Origin: Erysipelotrichaceae bacterium
GTDB taxonomy: Bacteria; Bacillota_I; Bacilli_A; RFN20; CAG-631
Reading direction: 5' to 3'
NCBI GenBank assembly: GCA_022767485.1
Contig: JALEMY010000063.1
Coordinates: 1-33,179, forward strand
Length of the DNA: 33,179 nucleotides
Shown in pieces: positions 15,472 to 24,431 of the stretch. The translations under genes and the position numbers were made by a program. Below the pieces are notes generated by a model. It searched no databases. It was not told where the DNA came from and saw only the letters and a list, made by a program, of their open reading frames with translations. The first letter of the stretch is position 1, and each line of letters starts with the position of its first letter.

Positions 15472-15491
15472 AAAGCACCATTCGGTGCTTT
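15472..15491 (-). terminator. terminator of the ATPase-permease pair
   Basis: AAAGCACC/GGTGCTTT arms around a 4-nt loop. On the minus strand it is followed by a T-run, 20 nt after the stop codon at 15512. Confidence 0.9.
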
Positions 15492-15511
15492 AAAAATTAT
15501 GACAATTATTA

Positions 15512-18256
15512 TTAACTATTGATTACATCAATAGGTTTAATACCCTTTACATTTGACAATGAAATGATTAATGATAAGGCAAAAATAGCAAAGGTTGCAA
15601 ACACTATTAGCATCGCAATCAATAAATTAAAATTGAATATTGCAAAATAGAAAGTAAAGAATGCTGAAGTTATTAACTTATTAACTAATAAGCCTATAAA
15701 ATAATAAGAACTAACGCCAAATAAGGTTGCAAACACAGCTATTAAAAGGGTTTCTAACATATATATTTTATAAATATCTTTAATGCTTGCTCCTAATGCC
15801 TTTAATATGCCAATTTGTTTCTTATTATCTTTTATTGAAGATGAAATAAAAGAATAAAATAGCAATGCAACAATCACAAGCCATATAACTGTAACGATAT
15901 TAATCACTGTGGAATATTTATTTATAAGTGAAACAAAATCGATATAATGTTTGACAAAATAATTTGCAATCATAAGATTATGATCATATATATCATTCAC
16001 TAATAAAACGTAGTTTTCATTTTTATCTGTTCTTAGTAAAACTTGATTTATTCGATAATAATTATTCGATAAAATATCGAAAACTTCATCGGTTACATAA
16101 ACGCTTTTTCTTGTTGTATCTTCAACATTGTTGTATATTACGCCAACAATTTCAAGATCTTTTATCGACTGGTAAACTTCCCCGTTATTGCCCCTAGCAT
16201 TTTGAATATTTAATATTCTATGTAATGCATTATATTCTTTAGCAAGTTGTCTAAATGTAGTTGTATCGAAGGTATTTATTTTCACAAGGTTATTAAAAAA
16301 TGTTCTACCAACAAATACTTGATTTGGTTTTAATGAAGCTATGTTTTCTTCAAATGTTTTTTCTTCCATTTTTTCATCAACATAATAATACTTAGCTGTC
16401 TTATTTGTATAATCGAATTTTGAAAGCGAATATACATGAGAAGAGGCCACTTGAAAATTCATCGAATCTGAAGTTATCGAAGTGGTTTTAAAGTAATGAT
16501 AAGTATCCTTGTATTTTTCCATAATAGCTGGTTTTACAAGTAACCTTGAGAAAATACTTTTTGATAATTCCTCATATTCTCGATATAAAGTAGCATCTAA
16601 GGAGTTGTATAATGTGGCGTATTTTTGATACATATCTTGATCATCATAACCATATATACCTATAATTGGAAATGAAAATAAAGCATGCACAGGCGTTTTT
16701 ACCTTAAATTTATATCCAATCAAGTCTTCAAGTTTACTAACATCGCTTTTATTTGCATTCGTACCATAATCTTGAATATAATTTACAATAACTTGTCCAA
16801 TAACTGATGAAATATATATTCCTTCTTCATAGTCTTGCTCAGTAATATTTTCTTTTTCATAAATGATTTTAAACTTACTATCACCATAGCCATATTTTTC
16901 AATATCATCGCATACTAGCATTCCATATAATGCTCTATTAGCAAATAAACGATCGTTTTTCAATTGATTATCAATATCAGTATTGCTAGTTGTAAATGTA
17001 AAATCTTGATTATATGCATATGCCAAATCGTTTCCTAATGATTGTAGATACTCTATATCACTATTAGCTAAAGCATAATTATCACTTGATACAGCAAAAC
17101 TTGAAGAAACTTTAATAAAAGATCCATTGTCTTCTTTTAATGTTGCCGAAATAGCACTAGATTGCGAATAATTAGTAAAATTAAAGGCACATCCAGTAAT
17201 AATAACAGATAATATTGCAAGCAAAATCGTCAAAGTCATTCTAAACTTTTTCCTTTTTAAATTAGAAAGAGAAAATTTTAATGCTTTGATAAAAGGTAGC
17301 TTAGAAGTCACAATTTCATCATTTTTCTTGGTTTTATCATCCACATAGTAAAATGGTTTAAATGCTCCTTGTTTATTGTCATCATCAATGACTTCTTTAA
17401 CATTAGGGAATAAAGACATTGCTCTTTTTTTATTTTGTTCGATTAATAAATAATAATCTTGTCTTTTTGATGATATACTAGCATTTAGACTTTCAATATT
17501 TTCATCATCTACTTCGTGTCCTTTAGGAACGATTAATAAGTTTGAAGACACCATGGAAACTTTGTCTTTAATCGTGTCATTTTCATCTTTTTTTAATAAA
17601 TCTTTCAAGACAAAACCATCGCGAATTTCAATGATACGATCACCATATTCATATGCTAATTCTTTATTATGCGTAACGATAATAACTAGACGGCTTTTTG
17701 ATAATTCTTGTAATATTTTTATTATAGCATCGCTTGTTTCACTATCTAATGAACCTGTAGGCTCATCAGCTAAAATTATCTTAGGATCTTTAATTAATGC
17801 TCTTGCGATAGATACTCTTTGTTTTTGTCCCCCTGTAAGTTCATTTATATTGCGATTTCTTATTGAAGATATTTCCATTTTTTCAAGAAGAGGTTGCACC
17901 AAGTTTTCGTCTTTTCTCGATTGTAAATCAAGTGCTAGCGATACATTATCATATACCGACAAATTATCGATTAAATAAAAATCTTGAAAAACAAAACCAA
18001 CACAAGAATTACGATAATAATCATAATCTTTATCCTTAAAACTTAAAAAACTTTTGCCATCGAAAATAATATCTCCTCTATCAAAACTATCAATACCAGC
18101 AATAAGGTTTAAAAGAGTTGATTTACCAGAACCTGATTTACCTAAAATAAAAACAAGTCCTTTTTCATTAAATTTCAATGAGACATTTTCTAAAGCACGA
18201 TGAGTAACGCCATTTTTTGATGAATAAGTTTTATAAATGTTTTTTAACTCTAACAT
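15512..18256 (-). CDS. MacB-like ABC ATPase-FtsX permease fusion (second of pair)
   Basis: 914 residues from the ATG at 18256. A GTG at 18265 is in frame but overlaps the ribosome binding site GGAAGG, and the paralog also starts ML. The ATPase domain (about 1-225) has Walker A GKSGSGKST, signature LTGGQKQRVSIARAL, Walker B IILADEPTGSLDS and the switch His in IVTHN. After a linker comes one transmembrane helix (about 345-365), a roughly 400-residue extracytoplasmic domain and three C-terminal helices ending KPIDVINS, the FtsX/MacB topology. Such proteins work as dimers by mechanotransmission rather than classical transport, often in lipoprotein, antimicrobial-peptide or toxin handling. The substrate is unknown. 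It lies 19 nt after its paralog. Confidence 0.85.
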   Translation of the reverse strand: MLELKNIYKTYSSKNGVTHRALENVSLKFNEKGLVFILGKSGSGKSTLLNLIAGIDSFDRGDIIFDGKSFLSFKDKDYDYYRNSCVGFVFQDFYLIDNLSVYDNVSLALDLQSRKDENLVQPLLEKMEISSIRNRNINELTGGQKQRVSIARALIKDPKIILADEPTGSLDSETSDAIIKILQELSKSRLVIIVTHNKELAYEYGDRIIEIRDGFVLKDLLKKDENDTIKDKVSMVSSNLLIVPKGHEVDDENIESLNASISSKRQDYYLLIEQNKKRAMSLFPNVKEVIDDDNKQGAFKPFYYVDDKTKKNDEIVTSKLPFIKALKFSLSNLKRKKFRMTLTILLAILSVIITGCAFNFTNYSQSSAISATLKEDNGSFIKVSSSFAVSSDNYALANSDIEYLQSLGNDLAYAYNQDFTFTTSNTDIDNQLKNDRLFANRALYGMLVCDDIEKYGYGDSKFKIIYEKENITEQDYEEGIYISSVIGQVIVNYIQDYGTNANKSDVSKLEDLIGYKFKVKTPVHALFSFPIIGIYGYDDQDMYQKYATLYNSLDATLYREYEELSKSIFSRLLVKPAIMEKYKDTYHYFKTTSITSDSMNFQVASSHVYSLSKFDYTNKTAKYYYVDEKMEEKTFEENIASLKPNQVFVGRTFFNNLVKINTFDTTTFRQLAKEYNALHRILNIQNARGNNGEVYQSIKDLEIVGVIYNNVEDTTRKSVYVTDEVFDILSNNYYRINQVLLRTDKNENYVLLVNDIYDHNLMIANYFVKHYIDFVSLINKYSTVINIVTVIWLVIVALLFYSFISSSIKDNKKQIGILKALGASIKDIYKIYMLETLLIAVFATLFGVSSYYFIGLLVNKLITSAFFTFYFAIFNFNLLIAMLIVFATFAIFALSLIISLSNVKGIKPIDVINS

Positions 18257-18275
18257 TGAAGTCACCTTCCTTGCT

Positions 18276-21005
18276 TTAATTATTTCTTATCGCATCAATC
18301 GGTTTCATTTTAGCAACAGAAATAACAGGTAAAATTGTTGTTACAATGAAAAATAAAGATACGATAGCAATATACAATATTACATGAATAAAACGAATAG
18401 TAATAATATTTAATCCTATGTCAACATTGCCCAAAGATTGATTTACAATCGATACAGCTAAAAAGATAATTATGATTGATAGTAAAGAAACAAATAAAGC
18501 TAAAATACCTTCTTCTACAACAAAAATTGATATTATATCTTTTCCTCTAGCGCCTGTTGCTCTTAAAATTCCGATTTCTTTTTTTCGTTTCTTAACTGTC
18601 GATGAAACATAATTGATCATAAATAATATAGCAAACAAGAAAATGACACCTGAAGCAATTAAGGAAATGGATTGAATTGATTTTATATCCAAATTACTTG
18701 TTGGCACATTTCCATCGATATTTAAAACACGATATCCATTATCAAATAGTTTTTGAATCATCTTTGCATTGCTTTTTGTACTTTTAGATAAAGTGAATAA
18801 TATCTGATTATAGTTGTAAGTTGTATTATTTAACTTATCAGTTAATTCATCGGAAAAAAGAACACATGGTCCATCTTCTTGTAAAAAATTTGTAACTGCC
18901 ACAACTTTTATAGCACTATTATATATAGTTGAATCAACTTGAGATGAACTAACCATTTTATTAATAATAGTGTTTTGATTAATGCTTTCAATAGCCATAT
19001 CGATAAGTTCTTGATAATTTAATCCATTAAAACGTAGAAAATCATATGAGATAATCACTTCATTACCATTTAATTTTTCTGGAATGTTTCCCCATATAAC
19101 ACCACTATTTTTATCGATATTATTTTTATATTGAGAAAAACTTGTAAATGATTCCATCATTGAACTTTCAAGATCTATATATGTAAACGATTCAGATACT
19201 TCGTTTTCTTCAACGTCATATGAATATAAAGGAATTTTATTCATAGTTATTTGAAATAATGGCTTAGTATAATATGATGACTGTTCAGTTAAAAATTTAG
19301 CATAAAAGCCACTTGGAGCGAATATTTTAGCATAATAATAAGACTTTAAAGCATTTAAAGATGAAGATTGTGATGATTGCTCATTATTATATGTTTCAGA
19401 TAATAATAATGGTAAAAAATCTTCATAGTTCGTTTTAAAAATACCAACTATTTTATATTCTATTTCATTAATCAATATATAAGAATCAATCTGTTCTTGC
19501 AATGAGCGCGGACGAACTATTCCATAATTTCCTAAGTTATCTTTTCCAAGATAGCCTGTTCTTCTAAGTTCAAAAGCGGCATAATCTGAGATGATAATCT
19601 CTTTGTTTTCTAAAGAATTATTATCAAACTTATCTTTTCCACAAATCAACGATAAATTTAAATTATCGATTCCTTCACATTCAACTATTCCTCTAAAATA
19701 TCTCATTTCAAATGGAGAACCTTCAAAACTAATACTTGATGTATATGGAATATTGATACTTCTACTCAATTGATATTGATGATTATCATCAATATTCTTT
19801 AATGTTTCTATCGATTGCTTATCAAAATATTCTATTGCGCCATTATTACTTTTTTCAATAATAGCTAGTTTGCTTTCATTATAATTTAATGTATTAGCAA
19901 TAATAGATGCATCATTAATTGTAAAAAACAAAGAAGAAAATCCTAATAAAGAAAAAGCAATAAGTGTAAAAACAAGTAAAAAAGATATTTTGCCTTTATT
20001 TAACGAAAATTGATTAAGTGCCATTTTTAAACAATCTTTAAATGAAATAGCAGCTTTTTGTTTTTTATGTCTCGTATCTTTTTCCTTTTTTATTTCTTGT
20101 AATTTATTACCACAAGAAATAAATTTTTTTGATAAATCATCCTTTTTAAAAATATCATCATATACTTCAGGATATGATAAACTAACAAGTTCAGGAGAAG
20201 AAAGCAAACATACATAATTCGTTTCATCTTTTTTCAATAATTGATTTATCATTTCTTTGTTAACAATTTCACTGCCACTAGAAATCTTTATAATATTGTC
20301 GCTGATTTTTTCATTTTCATCAACTTTATATGAAGGTGAAGTTAGCAAATGATCACATAAAACTCCATCATTTATCATGATAATTTCATCGCCAAAATAA
20401 TGTGCCATTTCACTATCATGTGTGGCAACAATTACCAATTTGTCTTTAGACAATGTTTTTAAAGAACTCATCAATTCATATCCCGTTTTAGAATCAAGTG
20501 CTCCTGTTGGCTCATCTGCTAAAATGATATTTGGATTTTTAATAAGTGCACGAGCAATAGCTATTCTTTGCTTTTGCCCTCCAGATAGTTCTTTTGGTGA
20601 GCGATAGCCTAATCCTTCAAGATTAACCATTTTTAAAACTTCATCAATGCTCGTTTCATCAAGGCCTTTTGATTGAACTTTTAATGATATGGCAATATTT
20701 TCTTTTACCGTTACATCTTCAAGCAAATTAAATTCTTGAAAAATAAAGCCAACATGATAATTTCGATAAGCGTCAAAATCATGCGATGAAAAATCTTTTG
20801 TTGAGCGATTGTTAATTATTATTTCACCGCAATCCATCTTATCAAGACCACCTAAAATGTTTAATAATGTTGATTTACCAGCGCCACTTCTACCAAGGAT
20901 AAAAACAAGACCTTTATCAGGAAAGTCAACACTAAAATCATTTAAAGCGGTAATTGTATTAACACCATTTTTATATGTTTTAGTGATATTTCTAATTTGA
21001 AGCAT
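18276..21005 (-). CDS. MacB-like ABC ATPase-FtsX permease fusion (first of pair)
   Basis: 909 residues, same order as its downstream neighbour: ATPase (Walker A GRSGAGKST, signature LSGGQKQRIAIARAL, Walker B ILADEPTGALDS, switch His in VATHD), linker, one transmembrane helix (SFLLVFTLIAFSLLGFSSLF, about 345-365), a large extracytoplasmic domain, then three helices ending KPIDAIRNN. The two are clearly paralogous but diverged in the outer domain, which suggests a heterodimer. AGGAGG (21010-21015) precedes the ATG. The operon promoter carries a perfect palindrome, so expression is probably repressor-controlled. Confidence 0.85.
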   Translation of the reverse strand: MLQIRNITKTYKNGVNTITALNDFSVDFPDKGLVFILGRSGAGKSTLLNILGGLDKMDCGEIIINNRSTKDFSSHDFDAYRNYHVGFIFQEFNLLEDVTVKENIAISLKVQSKGLDETSIDEVLKMVNLEGLGYRSPKELSGGQKQRIAIARALIKNPNIILADEPTGALDSKTGYELMSSLKTLSKDKLVIVATHDSEMAHYFGDEIIMINDGVLCDHLLTSPSYKVDENEKISDNIIKISSGSEIVNKEMINQLLKKDETNYVCLLSSPELVSLSYPEVYDDIFKKDDLSKKFISCGNKLQEIKKEKDTRHKKQKAAISFKDCLKMALNQFSLNKGKISFLLVFTLIAFSLLGFSSLFFTINDASIIANTLNYNESKLAIIEKSNNGAIEYFDKQSIETLKNIDDNHQYQLSRSINIPYTSSISFEGSPFEMRYFRGIVECEGIDNLNLSLICGKDKFDNNSLENKEIIISDYAAFELRRTGYLGKDNLGNYGIVRPRSLQEQIDSYILINEIEYKIVGIFKTNYEDFLPLLLSETYNNEQSSQSSSLNALKSYYYAKIFAPSGFYAKFLTEQSSYYTKPLFQITMNKIPLYSYDVEENEVSESFTYIDLESSMMESFTSFSQYKNNIDKNSGVIWGNIPEKLNGNEVIISYDFLRFNGLNYQELIDMAIESINQNTIINKMVSSSQVDSTIYNSAIKVVAVTNFLQEDGPCVLFSDELTDKLNNTTYNYNQILFTLSKSTKSNAKMIQKLFDNGYRVLNIDGNVPTSNLDIKSIQSISLIASGVIFLFAILFMINYVSSTVKKRKKEIGILRATGARGKDIISIFVVEEGILALFVSLLSIIIIFLAVSIVNQSLGNVDIGLNIITIRFIHVILYIAIVSLFFIVTTILPVISVAKMKPIDAIRNN

Positions 21006-21015
21006 ATAACCTCCT

Positions 21016-21074
21016 GTAAATATATATATTTACCTATTCTTTTTGATTATATAATTATTTTACTTTTTAAACAA
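21016..21074 (-). promoter_or_regulatory. promoter and 18-bp palindromic operator of the ATPase-permease pair
   Basis: The minus strand reads TTGTTT (21069-21074), a 17-bp spacer, then TATAAT (21046-21051). GTAAATATATATATTTAC (21016-21033) is a perfect palindrome located just after the expected start and next to the ribosome binding site, a typical repressor position. No regulator gene is adjacent. Confidence 0.65.
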
Positions 21075-21135
21075 GTTTTTCACTAGTTTAATACAATTTT
21101 TTGCATTAAATTTCGTGACTTATCTACAAATATAG

Positions 21136-21155
21136 TATAATATTAAATTAAGAGG
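21136..21155 (+). promoter_or_regulatory. -10 and RBS of the EPSP-like operon
   Basis: TATAAT at 21136-21141 and AGAGG at 21151-21155, 9 nt before the ATG. The leader would be only about 20 nt. The -35 is poor (GTGACT at 21115-21120 with a short spacer). Confidence 0.5.
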
Positions 21156-21164
21156 TAAGAAAAA

Positions 21165-22427
21165 ATGAAAGCAAAAATCTATCCTTTAGAGCAATTTAAT
21201 AATGATATTCCAACATACGCAGATTTTTTTTGTTTGCATCTATCAATTATTTGTGCCTCATTAGCTGAGGGAATAACGACTATTACTAATACCACAAAAA
21301 GTAAAAGCATCGATACTACAATAAAATGGTGTCGTAATATTGGGGCAAATATTAAAATTGTTAACGATAAAATAATTGTTAATGGCGTCAATAATACAAT
21401 TAAATACAACACTAGTTTATTCGATTGTGAAAATAGTGATATAACAGCAAAACTCATGATTCCATTATTAAGTTTAATACCTCAACCATTTGGAATAAAA
21501 GCAAGTGATGAAGTTTTACAATCCATTTTAGAAAATAAAGAACTATATGAAAAATTTAATTTATCAGTTTATCTTGAAAATAAAATGATTCGCTTTGAAA
21601 AAGAATTGATACCAATCGAATGTGAAATCGATGGAGATATTGATATTTCTCTTGTTGCTGGTTTACTAATTGCCCTCCCATTAACTAATAACAACAGCAT
21701 AATCAAACTTAGAGCTCCAATTAGAAGTGAAGCAACATACAATTTAATCTTAAAAGTTTTAAAGAAATTTCATGTTGATATTAAGCATCCTGCATCTATG
21801 CAATATGAAATTTTTGGCTATCAACAATATAAACATTGCAAAATTAAAACTGAAACAAGCATCTTAATGCTTTGTAATTTATCCTTATTGTCACAAAAAA
21901 ATAGCAATAAAAAATCTAATAAAATAAGTAATTATCAAAACAATATTAAAGATGAATATGATAAGCTATTAGATTTCTTTAAAAAAAATGTTATTTATTT
22001 TTCAAGAAAGAGAATTAGGAAAAAAGAATTGTGTTTTCAAAGAGTTTCTTTACAAGTGGAAAATTCGCTTCCTTTATTAATGGTTCTTGCATTAATAAAT
22101 AATAATGATTGCGTTATTGATAAAGTTGATTTATCAAAGCCTACAATTTATTTACAATATCAAATTATGAAAGATATTTTTGATAAATTTGGTGTGCAAT
22201 ATACAATTAATGAAAAAGAAATTATGATTCATGCATTAAAGATAGATAAAAAATATCAAGTGGATTGTCAAAATAACCCATATGTAGTTATAGCTTTAAC
22301 TATGTTAGCACTTTTATCAAAGCATCCAATAATTATTAAAAATGTCGATTGTATCTATAATTATAATCAAGTATTTTTCGATGATTTACTTGCATTAAAT
22401 GCTAAAATTGAGTTCATTCATAATTAA
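21165..22427 (+). CDS. divergent EPSP-synthase-fold protein, probably not AroA
   Basis: 420 residues, the length of AroA/MurA. Family features: CASLAEGITTITNTTKSKSIDTTI followed by IGANIKIVNDKIIVNGV near the N-terminus match the repeated EPSP-synthase unit. LRAPIRSEATYNLILKVL and LPLLMVLALINN, then IMKDIFDKFGVQYTI in the second half match later units. However, the N-terminal K-S-x-S-H-R substrate motif, the catalytic Asp-containing DxxP segment, LR-x-KE-SDR and DHR are all absent or replaced. It may bind a ligand, or catalyse a different reaction. No other shikimate or MurA-like gene is nearby. The MBL hydrolase starts 11 nt downstream. Confidence 0.6.
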   Translation: MKAKIYPLEQFNNDIPTYADFFCLHLSIICASLAEGITTITNTTKSKSIDTTIKWCRNIGANIKIVNDKIIVNGVNNTIKYNTSLFDCENSDITAKLMIPLLSLIPQPFGIKASDEVLQSILENKELYEKFNLSVYLENKMIRFEKELIPIECEIDGDIDISLVAGLLIALPLTNNNSIIKLRAPIRSEATYNLILKVLKKFHVDIKHPASMQYEIFGYQQYKHCKIKTETSILMLCNLSLLSQKNSNKKSNKISNYQNNIKDEYDKLLDFFKKNVIYFSRKRIRKKELCFQRVSLQVENSLPLLMVLALINNNDCVIDKVDLSKPTIYLQYQIMKDIFDKFGVQYTINEKEIMIHALKIDKKYQVDCQNNPYVVIALTMLALLSKHPIIIKNVDCIYNYNQVFFDDLLALNAKIEFIHN

Positions 22428-22438
22428 AGGAATAATCT

Positions 22439-23236
22439 ATGGAAACATTTCAAACAATTAAAATTCATGACGACACATATATAATAAATGATGAGCAATT
22501 ATGTAGTGTATATGTTATTGTTGGTACTAAAAAAACATTAATAATCGATTCTGGAATGAAAAACTCTTCATCATTAATTGAAAAGATAAGAGAAATAAGT
22601 AATAACGAATTGATTTTAGTTTTAACTCATGCTCATTTTGATCATATTGGTCATATAGATGAATTTGATAACTTTTATATGGCTAAAGATGAATTGCTTT
22701 ATTTGAGTGATAAAAACTTTGATGTTTCAAAATGTATTTTCTTTGATCAACAATATATATTTGATTTAGGTAATAAAAAGATATTAGCTAAGGTTTTTAA
22801 AGGACACACTCATGGAAGCACTATTTTATTTGATAAAGAAAACCATTATGCTTTTACAGGCGATCAATTTGGCTCTGGTTGTGGAGTGTGGATGCAAACT
22901 AATGAAGCTACATCATTGAAAGAATATTTAAATTCTATCGAAAGTTTTTTATCTTTTTGTCAAAATGATTTTGCTAATATAACTTGGAACTTATGGGGTG
23001 GTCATTATGGCCAGGAAAAAACAAGCAGATTAAATCGTTATAATCCATTAAATATGAAAATGGTAGAAAACATGGCGGTTTTATGTAAAAAAATCTTAAA
23101 TAATGAATTACAATTAATAGGTTGTAATGCCAAAAAATATAATAATGAAGATTCTCTTTATGCAAGCTATGATAGCGCAGAAATAATAATAAGAAAATCT
23201 ATCATTGATGGAGGGAATAATCATGAAAACATTTAG
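22439..23236 (+). CDS. MBL-fold metallo-hydrolase
   Basis: 265 residues. The metal-binding set is present: THAHFDH (H64, H66, D68, H69), GHTHGS, TGDQFGSG (bridging Asp) and a final GGHYG. This is the glyoxalase II-like two-metal site of the beta-lactamase superfamily. The substrate cannot be deduced; family members hydrolyse thioesters, lactones and phosphodiesters. It is second gene of a plus-strand operon after the EPSP-like gene (11-nt gap) and overlaps the next gene by 14 nt. Confidence 0.85.
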   Translation: METFQTIKIHDDTYIINDEQLCSVYVIVGTKKTLIIDSGMKNSSSLIEKIREISNNELILVLTHAHFDHIGHIDEFDNFYMAKDELLYLSDKNFDVSKCIFFDQQYIFDLGNKKILAKVFKGHTHGSTILFDKENHYAFTGDQFGSGCGVWMQTNEATSLKEYLNSIESFLSFCQNDFANITWNLWGGHYGQEKTSRLNRYNPLNMKMVENMAVLCKKILNNELQLIGCNAKKYNNEDSLYASYDSAEIIIRKSIIDGGNNHENI

Positions 23237-23669
23237 AAATACTACTTACTTAATTAAAATGATTGTTTCTATCACACTTTTTATCATTTCATTTGTTTTG
23301 TTTTTATGCGATATAATGAAAGCAGGCTTATTCATTATCGTCTTTTTAATTTGTTTATTTTTTGTTATTAATTCTGCATATAATTATTATAAAACAATGT
23401 TTAGATTTACAAATGACAAATTGATTATTTCCTATACTACATCACCTTTTGCTTTGATGTCTACAAAATATCAATATCAAGAAATACTTTTAAAAGATAT
23501 TGTTAGTATTTATAATAAAATGGATGAGACAAGGCGCTATTTATGTTTAATTATAAATACTAAAACTGATAAATATATTATTAAGCCTAATCTTTTAGAT
23601 ACAACTATTGTCAAAATAATAAATCATTTTGAAACACTTTCTACAAGTCAAACAAAAAAGCATCATTAA
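23223..23669 (+). CDS. membrane protein with bacterial PH-like domain
   Basis: 148 residues from the ATG at 23223, chosen because GGAGGG lies 8 nt upstream; the in-frame TTG (23205) and ATG (23208) lie before or on that site. Two hydrophobic helices (about 10-50: MIVSITLFIISFVLFLC and LFIIVFLICLFFVIN) precede a beta-rich domain (FRFTNDKLIISYTT, LKDIVSIYNK, YLCLIINTKTDKYII) with the look of bacterial PH-domain (YcxB/DUF304-like) proteins. Function unknown. The start overlaps the hydrolase gene, so the two are translationally coupled. Confidence 0.65.
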   Translation: MKTFRNTTYLIKMIVSITLFIISFVLFLCDIMKAGLFIIVFLICLFFVINSAYNYYKTMFRFTNDKLIISYTTSPFALMSTKYQYQEILLKDIVSIYNKMDETRRYLCLIINTKTDKYIIKPNLLDTTIVKIINHFETLSTSQTKKHH

Positions 23670-23726
23670 GATGTTTTTTTTAGATTTTTCATTTTTTTAT
23701 TTAATAATATAATTGAGGTTTTAAAA

Positions 23727-24431
23727 ATGAAAACGATATTTTTTCTTAATGATGTTATTAAAAAATGCAATAATAAACTATATAAAGATATAACAAATGA
23801 TTATAAACATGTTTTTAAACAATTGTATCCAAATGTATCAGATAACAGCCTAATTTTTATAAAAAAGTTATATTCATGCCAAAAAAAAGTTGTTTTTATT
23901 CAAATCGAAAATAAGAAGTTTTATCTTATTGCTTTATCTAAGAATTGTGAAATAATTTATATCGATAATATATATCATTTTATAGATTTGCTAAAAAAAT
24001 GTAAAATAAATAATGATATCATAAAAATTATATTATTATTTCATTGGGCTGATGGAACTTTAAATAATAGTGGAAAGCATAGATATTTAATATCAGAATA
24101 TTATAAAACTCATTTAAATTTGCTAAAAAAAGCTAATGAGGAATTTTATAATAAACTACCTTCATTAATCGATAATATTTTATTTAAAGATATTAATCTA
24201 CCTTGTAAAATAAATAGCATTATATATTATCAAAATGATTGCATTAATATAATAAATAAAGATAACATTATTGACAAATTCACAAGCAGTCAAATCATAG
24301 ATGATAGTCATCTACATATTGGACCATTAGTTATTCAAAACGAAAAAAGAAATATAAATTTTAATGAATCATATGAAGGAAAAAGACAAAACATTTGTCT
24401 TAGATGGTATGAATACCTTAAAAATTTATAA
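23727..24431 (+). CDS. protein of unknown function
   Basis: 234 residues, GAGG upstream of the ATG. No signal peptide or membrane segment. Visible features are a central hydrophobic strand next to FHWADGTLNNSGKHRYLISEYY (short excerpt FHWADGTLNN) and a C-terminal SHLHIGPLVIQNEKR. I do not recognise a family. It follows the PH-domain gene by 57 nt, so it may belong to the same transcript, and ends inside the stop codon of the convergent methyltransferase-like gene. Confidence 0.6.
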   Translation: MKTIFFLNDVIKKCNNKLYKDITNDYKHVFKQLYPNVSDNSLIFIKKLYSCQKKVVFIQIENKKFYLIALSKNCEIIYIDNIYHFIDLLKKCKINNDIIKIILLFHWADGTLNNSGKHRYLISEYYKTHLNLLKKANEEFYNKLPSLIDNILFKDINLPCKINSIIYYQNDCINIINKDNIIDKFTSSQIIDDSHLHIGPLVIQNEKRNINFNESYEGKRQNICLRWYEYLKNL

